Source: Lactuca virosa
Lineage: Eukaryota; Streptophyta; Magnoliopsida; Asterales; Asteraceae
Length of the DNA stretch: 64,000 nt
Assembly (NCBI GenBank): GCA_928212115.1
Contig: CAKMRJ010003334.1
Span: 24,465,813 to 24,529,812, forward strand
Direction of reading: 5' to 3'
Positions 45,778 through 56,550 of the stretch are shown in pieces (position 1 is the stretch's first letter; every line of letters begins with the position of its first letter). A program made the position numbers and the translations under genes. The notes under the pieces are model-generated. The model had not been told where the DNA came from and searched no databases. It saw only the letters and a list, made by a program, of their open reading frames with translations.

Positions 45778-46182
45778 TTAATATTATTAATATTATTATA
45801 AGCGAAAGTCAAAAAATGATTTTTTAAATTCCTTTTTATAATAGTTATTAAATAAATAAATATATAAATACATTTTAAATAGGTAAAAAAATATATAAAT
45901 GTAATATATACATATAGAAAAAGAATTTATATGTTTTTAGATGTATTTATTATTTTTTTTATGTTTTTACATATAAATACGTATTTATAATAATAAAAAT
46001 AAGTTGTATTTTAAACTCTATAGATAATACATACATGTAAGTGAAAGCAAACTACAATATTATCATATAGCCCAACTGGTAAGTTTAGTGTTAAATTATC
46101 GTCTATCATTTTTTTTTTTTAAAAAAAAAATAGCTTCAGACTTTAGTTGTTATATAGAAGTGTTGAGGATATAAAACAAAAA

Positions 46183-46250
46183 AAGCTATAGCTGAAATGG
46201 TAACGCGCTGCCTTAATTAGAAGAAGGACCCGGGTTTATTCCTTCCGTTC
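46183..46250 (+). other. tRNA-like stretch (A/B-box remnant)
   Basis: TATAGCTGAAATGGTAACGC resembles a Pol III A box, and GACCCGGGTTTATTCC, 40 bases on, resembles a decayed B box. It could be a SINE head; no tail was found. Confidence 0.35.
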
Positions 46251-46475
46251 CACATTTTCAAAAATAAATCCTATTTTTTGTTTGTACGCAACCATGTCAC
46301 GTCAAATTGTAAACATTAGCCGGTGTCTTTTTTATTCAAAAAAAAATTAGGTTTTTTTTGAAATTTTTTTTCAAAGTTTGAGACTTTTCTATAGATTTCT
46401 TTATAAAAATCATATCTAATTCATACGGAGTCGGATTTCTACGAAATTTATATTTTCGGGATCGGGAAGACGTGT

Positions 46476-46480
<5 letters not shown>

Positions 46481-46560
<80 letters not shown>
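46481..46560. repeat. (AT)n microsatellite in Gypsy-D 5' LTR
   Basis: About 35 AT units followed by ACACACACATACATG. The tyrosine/isoleucine ORFs here are artefacts. Confidence 0.95.
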
Positions 46561-46561
<1 letters not shown>

Positions 46562-47024
46562 TACATGTTTTGGCGAACTTATTTTTACGATTTACGAATG
46601 ATTCGACTGATTTTTCCTATTTTATTATATTATAATAATCATGAAACACATAATATTCACATAATTCTTCTTTATTAAATCAAATAGGTTACAATTGTTG
46701 ACCATAACTATTACTTTGGTTAAAATTATTTATCCTGGATAATCTTTAAAAAAAATCATTTTTAACGCTTATTATATCTTAATTGACTAGCCTGAATCTG
46801 CGGGTGTTACAGATACTAAAATGTGAATGAGACAAACTTCTCTTACCATATTAGCCAAAGGGTCTTTTGAAATCATGAGAACCGAATTGCTTTGTTACAC
46901 GAACTTCATGTATGCCTTGATAATGTGTAGTAAATTCTTTTTTATCCTCCATCTTGATTTTACATAGTTATGTTGTGTATGCACTAATCAGAATTCATCA
47001 AGTAAAGTGGCTATGTGGTCCTGA

Positions 47025-47548
47025 TAGGGATGTCAACGGGATCAAACGGGAGCGGAAATGGTTGCCCCCGCCCCCGCTCCCGAAATCCCTTGTTGCCCCC
47101 GCTCCCGGTCCCGCCCCCGGATCCCCGGCTTACACAAGCCCCCGGTCCCCCCCCGGTTACCTCCATCGCCCCCGGTCCCACCCCCGTTCCCCCGGTACTC
47201 CCTGTTTATAGGCCTAAAAATGGATTTTTTTTGCTAAAAAATTGCTTTGTTTTAGGCTAAAAATACTATTTTTAATAACTTTTGTATATAAAAAAACATG
47301 TAAGCCCTTGATAAATCAAGAATTGATCAAACATAAAACATCACTAAAGTTATAAACATATATATATTTTTTATATAAATATAAACGGGGCCCCCGTGGG
47401 GATACGGGACGGAAATACTCACTCCCGCCCCCAGTCCCGAAAATAAACGGGAGTTAATATCGCCCCCGTCCCCGCTCCCGCTCCCGAATTTTTTTAAAAA
47501 TTAGTCCCGTACGGTATCGGAGTCCCGCGGAGGTTTTTGACATCCCTA
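47025..47548. mobile_element. G/C-rich hAT-like MITE with perfect 8-bp duplication
   Basis: Terminal inverted repeats TAGGGATGTCAA (47025-47036) and TTGACATCCCTA (47537-47548). The flanks are the perfect direct repeat GGTCCTGA (47017-47024 and 47549-47556). Interior ends are rich in CCCCCGCCCCCGCTCCCG-type runs on one strand, around an AT-rich middle. It has no transposase. A half copy lies at 10380-10655. Confidence 0.93.
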
Positions 47549-47556
47549 GGTCCTGA

Positions 47557-48443
47557 AGACTTAAGGATAAATCAAGCATCAAGGAACTAGTTTTATGTTG
47601 TGCATTAACAATTTCTACGTATATACATGCAATGATAATTTCTCATGAACAATTATAACATCAATCATGTGTATTAAATTCTTGGTGGTGTGGTATATAA
47701 CATGATCATTTATAAATTAAATGATAAATCATATAGGAATTATTATTTTGGCAAAAATCTCATTATTTTGGCAAAATTTTGATAAAGCCCTAAAAAATTA
47801 AATAAAAAAGTCTCGATTATTTAACATTTTCTACAAACTAACAAAATTTTTTTTTTTATTTTCACAGTAAATGACAGATTATGCGTTTTTCCCAAAATAA
47901 TAAGACTTTTATGTTCAAAAACAAATATTTAGTACTTTATCAAAAAAAAATCCCAAAATAATGAGACTTTTCTACATAAAACTCATTTAAATAATGTTTA
48001 GAAAATTATTTTAAATGCATAAAATATTTTCCATATATAAAATACCAATGACAAAAATCTTTGTATGAAGAATCTTTGTATTGTTTATAAAAATCTTTTT
48101 GATTACAGTTTTTTTCAATCACATATAACTAATTCTTTTTGTAATTATTTATGAGCTAAAAACATTTTTAGTAATAGTTTACAAATGATTACTTTTTAAG
48201 ATTATTAACTACCAACCATAATATTGATTTTTAGAAGGAAAAATAAATGATTTGAATCGTTTCTTTTTTTTTCTAAAAAAAAGAGGACTGTTAAGAATAT
48301 GTTTGGCAACTAAGTTAGTTGATAGCTAAAAAAACTAGTTATCAGTTGTCCCGACTAATATGTTATCTGTGAATGTAGGTATCGGAGAAGACACAAACTT
48401 CTGTTTTAAAATCTGGCGCGAAACATCGTCACTCTCCTCATGA
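47557..48443. other. Non-coding DNA with a 100-bp foldback repeat
   Basis: No gene. At 47752-47976 two inverted arms share TCTCATTATTTTGG, TTTTGATAAAG and the following AT-rich words, suggesting a small foldback MITE. The remainder (47977-48443) is AT-rich and featureless. Confidence 0.6.
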
Positions 48444-49217
48444 TTTCCAAACTTGTTTGCTTTAGAGAAGAAAAAGACGATGTATATAGTTGAACGTATG
48501 GGCCCTTCTGGCTTTGTCGCCAGTTGGAAAATAAGACCTACTTCACATGTAGAACTTGTTGAACTTGATCAACTTCAAGCGATAGTCAACTTGTTTTCTT
48601 TCTCTAATGCTAAAGACTCATGGAAATTCCCCTTAGCTCAAGATGGTGTTTTTAGAGTTGACATCTTGTGAGAGCGAATTAACCAGTTTCCTCACTAAAG
48701 ACTATGCAACAGATAAATGGGGTTCCAATAAAGGTGCTGATATTTATTTAGAGGGCATGTTCGGATAGAATCCTAACTGGAGCAGCTTTGATTCAAAGAG
48801 GTACCAACATTGGCTCAACAATTTGTCCAATATGCTCAAACAATGTGAAAACGGAGGATCTTCTGTTATGTGAATGCTCATTTTTTCCAGAGATACACTC
48901 ACATGGATATATGATTGGTGTGGCATTGATACTAAATTCTTTTCCAAAATGGAGGATATAATCAGGTTTGCGCCTCAATGAGGAAACTGTCCTAAGAAAA
49001 AGAAAATCATATTAACCATTGTTTATGGCGTGATGTGGTGTATTTGGTTGGCTAGCAATAACAAGATTTTTAACAATATTCCTACAAAACCTTCCACAAT
49101 GATGGATGAAGCGATTACTTTTTACAGGTGGGTTAAACATAGGGGTAAATTGGGGAATTGCAATTAGGTGAAATGATCTTATAACCCATTTGGCTAAGTT
49201 TGGTTTCCAAAAAAAAA
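48444..49217 (+). pseudogene. 5'-truncated LINE (non-LTR retrotransposon) end
   Basis: The frame 48453-48671 (LFALEKKKTMYIVERM, ELDQLQAIVNLFSFS, WKFPLAQDGVFRVD) and the shifted continuation with RACSDRILTGAALIQRGTNI and CPICSNNVKTEDLLLCECS match the zinc-finger tail (zf-RVT) that follows reverse transcriptase in plant LINEs. The last part, MWCIWLASNNKIF, precedes a stop near 49168 and an A-run at 49208-49217. The reverse transcriptase itself is missing, as expected for 5' truncation during insertion. An internal stop and a frameshift are present. Confidence 0.85.
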
Positions 49218-49719
49218 CAAGATGATATTTATCAGCATTTGGTAAACTACCTTGAATGTGTAAGATACCTTAATAGGCCCTAAATAGTTAATACCCCAAA
49301 TTACGAATATAAGTTAAAAAAAAATAAGGTATAAACTCGGTTTGGTGCCTTAAATACAACACCAAAATGCTAAGATGTTTGACATTTAGATCATTCGTTA
49401 TACCACCACTAACCACTATAGTGGTGGGTGCCACATTATCACCACTAACCACAACTAAACATATGTGATACATACCACTAAACACACCACTCCACCTCAT
49501 TATCTTAATTAAATTTAAATAAAAAATACATAAAAATCATATAATTTTTTAAAAATACTAGTTTTTCATTAAATTTAAATACTAAATTACATTAAATAAA
49601 AACTACATTAATTAAAATAAAAATAACATTAAAAATAAAAATTACATTAATTAAAATAAAAAATAATAAAATAACATTAAAAATAAAAAAACCTAAAAAT
49701 ACCGAGCATAACTAAAATA
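49218..49719. other. AT-rich flank, probably the 3' end of a Harbinger element
   Basis: No gene. It includes a CCACTATAGTGG palindrome (49404-49428) and a long stretch of ATTAAAATAAAAA words (49500-49700). Confidence 0.4.
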
Positions 49720-50882
49720 AACTACCCCCTCCAAATCTTCGCCGTCGAGGTCGTCCAAATTCATTTTCAAGATTTCATATCGGTTTTTGTTTGAAGCGTC
49801 GTTTGTGCCTCTTGAAATGACGTTTGCGCTTCCATCATTTTTTGTTCCACCCGACTCATAATCTCGGTCTTGTTCTCTTGAACTTGCACATATCGATCAA
49901 ATTTCTCACCAAAATGATCCACAACACTAGATCACGTAAACGTCGAACCCGATTTTTTTGCTTTATTTCTTCCAACGGGTCGACGAAGAGGTTGCTCGTT
50001 TTCAAGATCGAGCGGATCATCATTGATGTCGATGTGTGTTCGTTCGTCCGATTGTTGGGAAGTTGCATCCGGGTATCTTGAACACTTTGAACCGGAAGAG
50101 GTTTGTAAAGTTCCTTCCGTTTGTTGTATCCATTTTGGAGCGTCTTTCAATTTTAGCCACGCTTTCACATACGAAAAAGTTTTGCGGGTTGGCGTGGTTT
50201 TTTCAAATTGGTCCAAGGTCGCCTTGAAGACATCAAAATCATTTGACCTGCTTTTGCGTATATTTTGGAGGTTGTTATAAATTCCTCCAAATTTCGTGCA
50301 TTTTAGTCGAATATCGCGCCACTTGGAGCTAATTTGATCGGGATTTCGAGATTCACTTCCCGTTCACGCATAAAAAACGCTTCGAACCTTCTCCTAAAAA
50401 CAGTTGAAGGTTTGATTATCTCCTTCAATTGGGTCTTGGGAAGCCGAAACCCACGTCTCCGCTAGCTTTTCTTCTTCCACTTTTGTCCATGGTACCCTTT
50501 CTTAGGTAGTAGTGGGTCGCGCCAGCTTTTTTCCTTTCTTCTTTTTTGGTTGATGTGGTGATGAAGGTTGCGTTTCCGAAATGAAATCCGGCGAATGAGG
50601 TGGTTGTGGAAGTGGTGGTTGTGATTGTGAATGTGGTGGTTGACGATTGTGGATTGAATTGTTGTTAAAATTGTTGAAATTGTTGTTGAAATGCCGGAAA
50701 ATGTTGATATTGTTGTTGGAAAAGTGGTGTTTGTTGGATTGGGAAACCAGTTTGAAGCAAATTGACAAAACCACCTTGAAATGATTTCATGGTCGGGAAT
50801 TGACGAGGGGTGATATCTAACGCAAAATCGTTATCGGGTTTGCGATTTCTAAAATTTGGGGGGTATTTTGGTTGGGATCCAT
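49720..50882 (-). pseudogene. PIF/Harbinger ORF1-like (Myb/NAM-associated) relic
   Basis: From ATG at 50882 the frame starts MDPNQN and shifts after a C-run into PRQFPTMKSFQGGFVNLLQ; then a glutamine/asparagine and proline-rich stretch leads to KKKKGKKLARPTTT. The frame 49932-50216 shows FSYVKAWLKLKDAPKWIQQ, a serine-rich linker and RRPVGRNKAKKSGS. This combination (SANT/Myb-like helices, PKW motif, RP-GR-KAK box) is that of ORF1 proteins paired with PIF/Harbinger transposases, often annotated as NAM-associated or GST T3-like proteins. No transposase ORF lies beside it. Frameshifts make it a pseudogene. Confidence 0.75.
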
Positions 50883-51609
50883 GGTTTTTTGGTTGTGAAA
50901 TGTTGTGTGTTTTCGTATACAGAAAAAGAAAAGAATGGTGTAAAAAATATGAGTATATAGTGTGGTTTTTATATGTAAAAATTGTTAAAATTTATGTTTA
51001 ATTTTTTTTTTTGAAAAGTTAGCCGTTCAACGGCTATAATATTCAGTCAAACAAAGAAACGATTTTATTGAGCATGCACCGTCGTTCTCCACACCACGAA
51101 CCGAAACGAAAATGGCCAACCACGAACATACAGGCTAGTGTGCACGACCGTTGTTCGTGGCCAGCTAGACCACGAGCATGCTCGTGCTAGGCATACCGGT
51201 AGGCCTTACAAACTTTGATTTCTAAATCCTTCACATTCAAACCCCAAATCATGAGTGTTTTTGCTATGTGTGCTTGAGTGATAAAAATAAAAAAAGTAAT
51301 TTAATCTTACATAATTTCATGAAATCGATGCACGATTTTAAAGGATCAAATACAAGCCCTTCAAAACGAACAAACAAAATACACTTTACGACATTCCATC
51401 ATACAAGTTTTGAATAACATTTAACTCAAAAAAAAATGACAAGTAGACCAAACAGGAACAAAAAAATCGTCCCAAAAATGACATTTTAAAATCCATTTAA
51501 TAAGTCATAACATTAATTAAGTAAACAAAAGCAAAACAAGCGTATATAGAACGAATATATGAAAGATAAGAAACTTAACATGGTGAGTTGATGACTCACC
51601 ACATCCATT
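50883..51609. other. Spacer downstream of the UBC7 gene
   Basis: No gene. Bases 51080-51200 contain CACGAAC / GTTCGTGG inverted words, perhaps the 5' edge of the Harbinger element. The UBC7 3' untranslated region should lie just below 51610. Confidence 0.45.
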
Positions 51610-52178
51610 TCACATAAGCTCTTGTGATTTTCTCACACATCGACCAACTTTCTTCCTGAACTCGTCCCTTCTGTCTCTCCATTCTTTCTGAAAAATTTAT
51701 TAAAAAATAAAACATCGCAATTTTGAACCACACAATATGGTAGTGTTTGGTATGTAGTAATCGAAAAGGGGTGTATTTTCTTTTCACTTTTGATGTAAAA
51801 TAATGATATATTTGGTGACATGTCTAATTCTATTAAAATTTACTCTTATAAAATGAATTATTTATTTGTCAATTTGTTTTCATTTTCTTTTTTTTATTAT
51901 GCATAACAAACAACATGCTTGAATGACTCTTCTAATTCCTTTAGCCAACCAAACATGATAAAAGAATGTAATGATCCATTCCATTTCCATTGTTCATTCC
52001 ATTCCTTTCTGATTCCATTCCATCGTACCAAACAGACTCTAATGAAGGTTAATAGGGAATATGTTTGTTACCGCAGCTTCCACATTAGCAGGAGACTCGT
52101 CATTTGGACTTGAGAGCATTGATATAATGCTTAAAACTATGCTCTCTACCTGAAAATATCATATTTTAAATTCTTTAA

Positions 52179-52236
<58 letters not shown>

Positions 52237-53117
52237 TATTATATATCTTGAAAGTACATTGCTAAAATGGAAACAAACAAAAGTACATTGCTATTTCTAG
52301 CATACCGTATGGACGGGTGTCCAGCGTTCACTTGCAAGTTCATAGCCATTAGGATCATCGCCAGGGGGATGAAGAATTGAAATACAAACCTTGCCATCAG
52401 GGTAAACTGTAAAACACCAAAAGGAAACATTTTTTGATAAAGAAATTTCATAAATTATGAAACTTTTTTGTAAATGTGTACTATACTAACCGTTTGGATG
52501 CCAAACCTCTGAGGTAAATCTTACTGTTGGAGGACTATTAGGGTAATTTTGTGGGAAGGTCATTATAGCATTGAAAAAACCTCCATCACTGAAAAAGATG
52601 AGTAAGAGTCAGAAAATATCGATCATATGATAATCTTGAAAGCTTCTATGGCTATCTCCTTAAAACCCTCAGAAAACCCCAACCAAAAAAAACGAACATC
52701 AAGGAATACCAATAGATGTATATCTAATTGACAGGTAAACCAACTAAAACCCTAAATTTTACCACAAATGATTCGAGAAACCCCAATTAATCTGAATCCA
52801 TAGGATAAAGTTGGTAATTGGAGACGGAATATTACTTAGATTCAATATTTGAACAGAAAAACAAAGAAAAACTCACTATAATGTATCAGGTGGCCCGATT
52901 ATTGTGACACTCCATTCAAAAAGATTGCTTTCATCGACGAGACCCGCGGAGAATCCATCAACAGGGTTTTTACAGAGATCTAGAGAAACAAACCACGGAT
53001 CATCATCGGAAGAAGGTACATGAAGATATAAATTAAAGAAAATTGAATTTGAGATGCTAAAATTGAACCTTTAAGCTGTTTCTGAAGAAGGAGACTTGCT
53101 TGAGATGGAGAGGCCAT
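51610..53117 (-). CDS. UBC7: Ubiquitin-conjugating enzyme E2, UBC7/UBE2G type, six exons
   Basis: Exons 53117-53069, 52979-52877, 52588-52491, 52406-52306, 52149-52072 and 51687-51610 join in one frame of 168 residues plus stop; each intron has GT...AG ends. Start is MASPSQASLLLQKQLK. The UBC fold follows with FEWSVTIIGPPDTLYDGGFF, FPQNYPNSPPTVRF, the HPN motif in EVWHPNVYPDGKVC, and the catalytic cysteine at about residue 91. The stretch ILHPPGDDPNGYELASERW carries the extra acidic loop after the cysteine that marks the UBC7/UBE2G/CDC34 group. The C-terminus KEWRDRRDEFRKKVGRCVRK is typical. The enzyme takes ubiquitin from E1 and with ER-associated or other E3 ligases builds (often K48) chains for proteasomal decay. 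Length (168) fits the family. All catalytic features are intact, so this is a real gene. Intron 4 holds an AT microsatellite and intron 5 a MITE. Confidence 0.97.
51741..52036. mobile_element. MITE in UBC7 intron 5
   Basis: Left end TAGTGTTTGGTA (51741-51752) and right end TACCAAACAGACTCTA (52026-52041) are imperfect inverted repeats, and the interior ends in CATTCCATTCCATT-type words typical of Harbinger/hAT MITEs. It fills most of the 384-bp intron. No clean target duplication seen. Confidence 0.6.
52180..52236. repeat. (AT)n microsatellite in UBC7 intron 4
   Basis: Two AT runs split by TATTATAT, lying in intron 4 (52150-52305). Confidence 0.93.
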
Positions 53118-53183
53118 GGATGATGAAGGAGGCCGATGGGAGAAAGGTCAAGCAAAGGGGGATTTTAGCGTAAGCCCTTGATT

Positions 53184-53193
53184 GATATATAAC
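53184..53193 (-). promoter_or_regulatory. Possible UBC7 TATA box
   Basis: On the gene strand GTTATATATC lies about 70 bp upstream of the ATG at 53117. The position suits a short leader. No other evidence. Confidence 0.45.
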
Positions 53194-53292
53194 GCCGACC
53201 GCTTCTCAATAAAGTGTTTGGGTATCGCAAAAAAGTTGCCTTCTTGATGGCAACTATTTTCTCTCTATATTGTTATACATAATTAATGATAA

Positions 53293-54170
53293 CTAGAAAA
53301 GATTCTCCGGAGTTGTCGGGTCGGAAGGCATTGCTTTGTAAAGTAAAGTAGCATGTTGGTTGCTTTTTGTCCGTTAATGTGAGGATAATTTGGTCTTTTC
53401 AAGTAGTAGGGACTGAATTTGTCATCATGGGTAAACCATATGGACCATTTATGTAATTTTGTCGTCAAATTCAACAAAACCTAAGGACCATTTATGTAAA
53501 ATAAACCAATTCCTTACTGTTCATAAATGATTTTACACATTAAAAAAAACTCATTAATTAAAGAAGTGACGATAAAAAAAATGGGAATCGTTTAAAGCAA
53601 AAGCGGAGCGAGAGAATTGAGCGGAAGAAGTAAAAAACAATAACTTATGGGAAAAGTGGCAACAGGTAAAACAATTGAGGCAAAAGAGTAAAAAAAAAGT
53701 TGTAGAATTACCGTTCCATAAAAGTGTTATCCTTTAAACAAAGTGACACACAAACAAAAATGGAGGGACCGAAAATGTAATTTAAGGGACCAAAAGTGGC
53801 AAAAATATCTCAGGTTTACTGTTCTTTTTCTTACTGTTCATAAATGATTTTACACATTAAAAAAAACTCATTAATTAAAGAAGTGACGATAAAAAAAATG
53901 GGAATCGTTTAAAGCAAAAGCGGAGCGAGAGAATTGAGCGGAAGAAGTAAAAAACAATAACTTAGGGGAAAAGTGGCAACAGGTAAAACAATTGAGGCAA
54001 AAGAGTAAAAAAAAAAGTTGTAGAATTACCGTTTCATAAAAGTGTTATCCTTTAAACAAAGTGACACACAAACAAAAATGGAGGGACCGAAAATGTAATT
54101 TAAGGGACCAAAAGTGGCAAAAATATCTCAGGTTTACTGTTCTTTTTCTCCACAACTTTAATATATATAT
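53293..54170 (-). mobile_element. Helitron upstream of UBC7, with internal duplication
   Basis: On the minus strand the element would start near 54170 with TATATATATTAAAGTTGTGG, the same head as the Helitron at 45195, and end in a small hairpin (CTCCGGAG) followed by AATCTTTTCTAG at 53293-53304, then T. The interior contains a 317-bp tandem duplication. No helicase. Its 3' end is about 175 bp from the UBC7 ATG. Confidence 0.6.
53513..54149. repeat. 317-bp tandem duplication
   Basis: Copy 1 (53513-53829) and copy 2 (53830-54149) both run from CTTACTGTTCATAAATG to TTTACTGTTCTTTTTC with only a few single-base changes, so the duplication is recent. Confidence 0.95.
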
Positions 54171-54332
54171 ATAATAATAAGGTATTATTCAAAGAGTTAT
54201 CACTAAAATAATGACCATTGCATTTTTATTTTTGAAGTATTATGCATAGAGCTATCAATGACCCAAGGGAGGTCTTGCTTGAAACCGGTAGAGCAGTAAG
54301 CTTGAAAGCTTTCCCGTGTAACTACCAGGGGA

Positions 54333-54440
54333 GGCTCAACCATATGTTTTTCTAAGCTAGGGTTTAGGGCCCCTACTTCTATAGGGTGGCTCAACCATAT
54401 ATTTTTCTGAGCTAGGGTTTAGGGTCCCTACTTCTATAGG
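54333..54440. repeat. 55-bp tandem duplication
   Basis: GGCTCAACCATAT, GAGCTAGGGTTTAGGG and CCCTACTTCTATAGGGT occur twice in a row (copies at 54333 and 54388). Confidence 0.92.
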
Positions 54441-54999
54441 GTCTCTTATTCTCCGAACTTAACTCAATATTAAAATATCTCAAATATCAATTAATTCATT
54501 ACTAATTGTCCAATAGGTCACATCACAGTGAACGATCTTAATTCTTGAAGATGAAACGCATGCGACACATTAGTGCGATCTTGATTCTCAATTGTTCAAA
54601 TCCTCAATGTCAAACGGTGTTTCACTTTTTTTTTCCAATTTTCCATTATCTAAATGGCCCTATATTTTTGGTTCGCTTAGAGCATCCAAAATGGTTGAGT
54701 AACCCTGCAATGATCATGTATCACAAGACAAAAATACGAGACATGTGTGACTAATATATTTTTTTCAGCACATTATCTTATAATAATATATAGTAGAAAA
54801 TAAATTTCAAATTTCGTAACAATGTTGAATTAGAGAACGAACTGTGATATAACAAATGATATAACAAATGAGAACACACTGTTACACCAGTAGACGAAAC
54901 AAATCCAACTCCAACCAAATGCACTGTTTAAATAACTAACCAACAAGACATCTCCTAGAAAACAACAAAAATTACATATATTCAAAATATGATATCATC
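54441..54999. other. Non-coding DNA
   Basis: AT-rich; only short ORFs without domains (54545-54754). No repeat recognized. Confidence 0.45.
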
Positions 55000-56550
55000 A
55001 AAGGAATTCATGCTCGAATTATATATAAGGCACTTATAAGTTGTTTTTAGATTGATCATGAAAAGATCATATCAAGATCATATCATCTAGTTCATTGTTG
55101 CGTAATCGTTCTTTTGACTACAAAATATGGATTAATGTTTGATGTTTCTTGCTGGCCTTCTTTTGCACCAAACTGGATTTCTTTTTCGTCAACTATCATT
55201 TATAAGTTGCATGTCTACCTTTTTCTATGTAGAGTGGGGGAAGCGGTGCACCAACAATCATGATCGACTTGGGAAAGATATACTCATGTGCTATATAGAA
55301 ACATGATTAAAACGAGATCATAATGATGACCAAGAATTTGAAGAACTCCAAGAATCACATTGCAAATATTATACAAGTACCTAATATATAGAATCTTCAA
55401 ACCCTTACGTAGACCTAAATATGTTGACTCCGACTATTTAACGATAATAAATTATTGGTGCATGGTTATTGGGAACAATGTACATCATTATTACTCGCAA
55501 GGGAAAATGTGACTCGAGAATCCTTAGCAAGCTTAATAAATTTAAGCCCATTCGTGCACCTCTAAACATGACACACACATTGCAACATACAATGCAACAT
55601 CAACTTTCATTGTCGATGACCAATAATATGGTTTGAAGTCCATATACAGATATACATCTTGGTGCTCCCTAGGTGAATAATATATAAGGAACGATGTGAC
55701 CCTTCCATCAAAAGATTTTATATTTCTCTAAACTTTGATGTGTACATACGACTTTAAAAATTTTCAACCCTCGTCTATCATCCTTGAAGACTATATACTT
55801 ATTCAAATCCTCTTCCTTCACATTCCCATCCGCTAAAAATATTGTTTGAGCTTCTCTGAGTCGTATTATGACCACTTCAATTCACATATATATTACCTTC
55901 TTTTGCTTCGGGTTCACCATTCACTCAAAGCATCGACTACCATGTTTCCTTTACAAGGATGGTGAAGTATCTCATAATTAAAATCCTCTCACGAGATTAA
56001 TCATTTTTTATTGTCTCATGTTCAAATCCTTCTGACCAAAGATACCTAACAAACTCTTGTGATTTATGAGCAATTTGCATTTGACACTGTAAAAGATAAT
56101 ATTGCAAAATCTAAAGTACGAATATTATTGTTGTGAATTACATGCCATGACATAGATGGTCTAACATGTGAACTTTCAGTTGTCGTGACATATAGGTTAT
56201 TACTTTTTTGTAAATAACGACATGACGTAATCATACTCCATAAGCATTACTAAAAAACTTAAAAGTCATTTGTCCCTCGATGACTGATGTTTTGACAAAC
56301 ACTTCATAAACATCTGTCACAATCTACTTCATGGTGCATGTATACTCGAAAATTTTTCAAGTCAATTTTGTTAATGTAGATGCAACCGAAAAGGCGTCTT
56401 TGATAAATCTCATATATAATGAGTTTACCCGGAAAAAAACTTCTCACTTATGTAGGAATCTTTGTAATTTATATTCTATTATCACATTACCCTTAGCTGG
56501 TTCACCTTGATACCATCTTAATTAACCACATAAATAAAGAATTATATTTT
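55000..56550 (-). pseudogene. Ancient gypsy pol relic (RNase H to pre-integrase)
   Basis: No long frame survives, but translation of the minus strand in broken frames shows, in order, SRQLKVHMLDHLCHGM (RNase H core), WEDFNYEILHHPCKGNMVVD and ALSEW (the connection after RNase H), then REAQTIFL and KEEDLNKYIVFKDDRRGLKI (pre-integrase). These match the gypsy pol order. Stops every 10-30 residues indicate great age. The edges are uncertain. Confidence 0.7.

Larger units (their letters stand above)
39339..46811 (-). mobile_element. Gypsy-D: gag-only gypsy element with GATAC target duplication
   Basis: LTRs are 39339-42050 and 44654-46811; both start TGTGACATCCCC and end GGGTGTTACA on the plus strand. 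The flanking 5-bp repeat GATAC (39334-39338 and 46812-46816) is perfect, which proves the outer borders. The interior (42051-44653) runs from a PPT (complement of ATCTCCCCCTTAA) through a degenerate gag to a decayed PBS. No reverse transcriptase or integrase motif is visible, so it resembles a gag-only (TR-GAG-like) or deletion derivative that would depend on another element's Pol. The LTR is of the same group as Gypsy-F and LTR-E. Confidence 0.9.
44654..46811 (-). repeat. Gypsy-D 5' LTR (2158 bp) with replaced centre
   Basis: Bases 44654-44941 match 39339-39620 and bases 46395-46811 match 41658-42050. The 1.45 kb between (44942-46394) is unrelated to the 2.04 kb in the partner LTR. The replacement carries tRNA-derived pieces and a Helitron. 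The TATA box and tandem array of the family are gone from this copy, so it is probably not an active promoter. Confidence 0.85.

Noticed and set aside
46336..46678. ORFs of alternating Tyr-Ile
   Set aside because: Translation of the (AT)n microsatellite.
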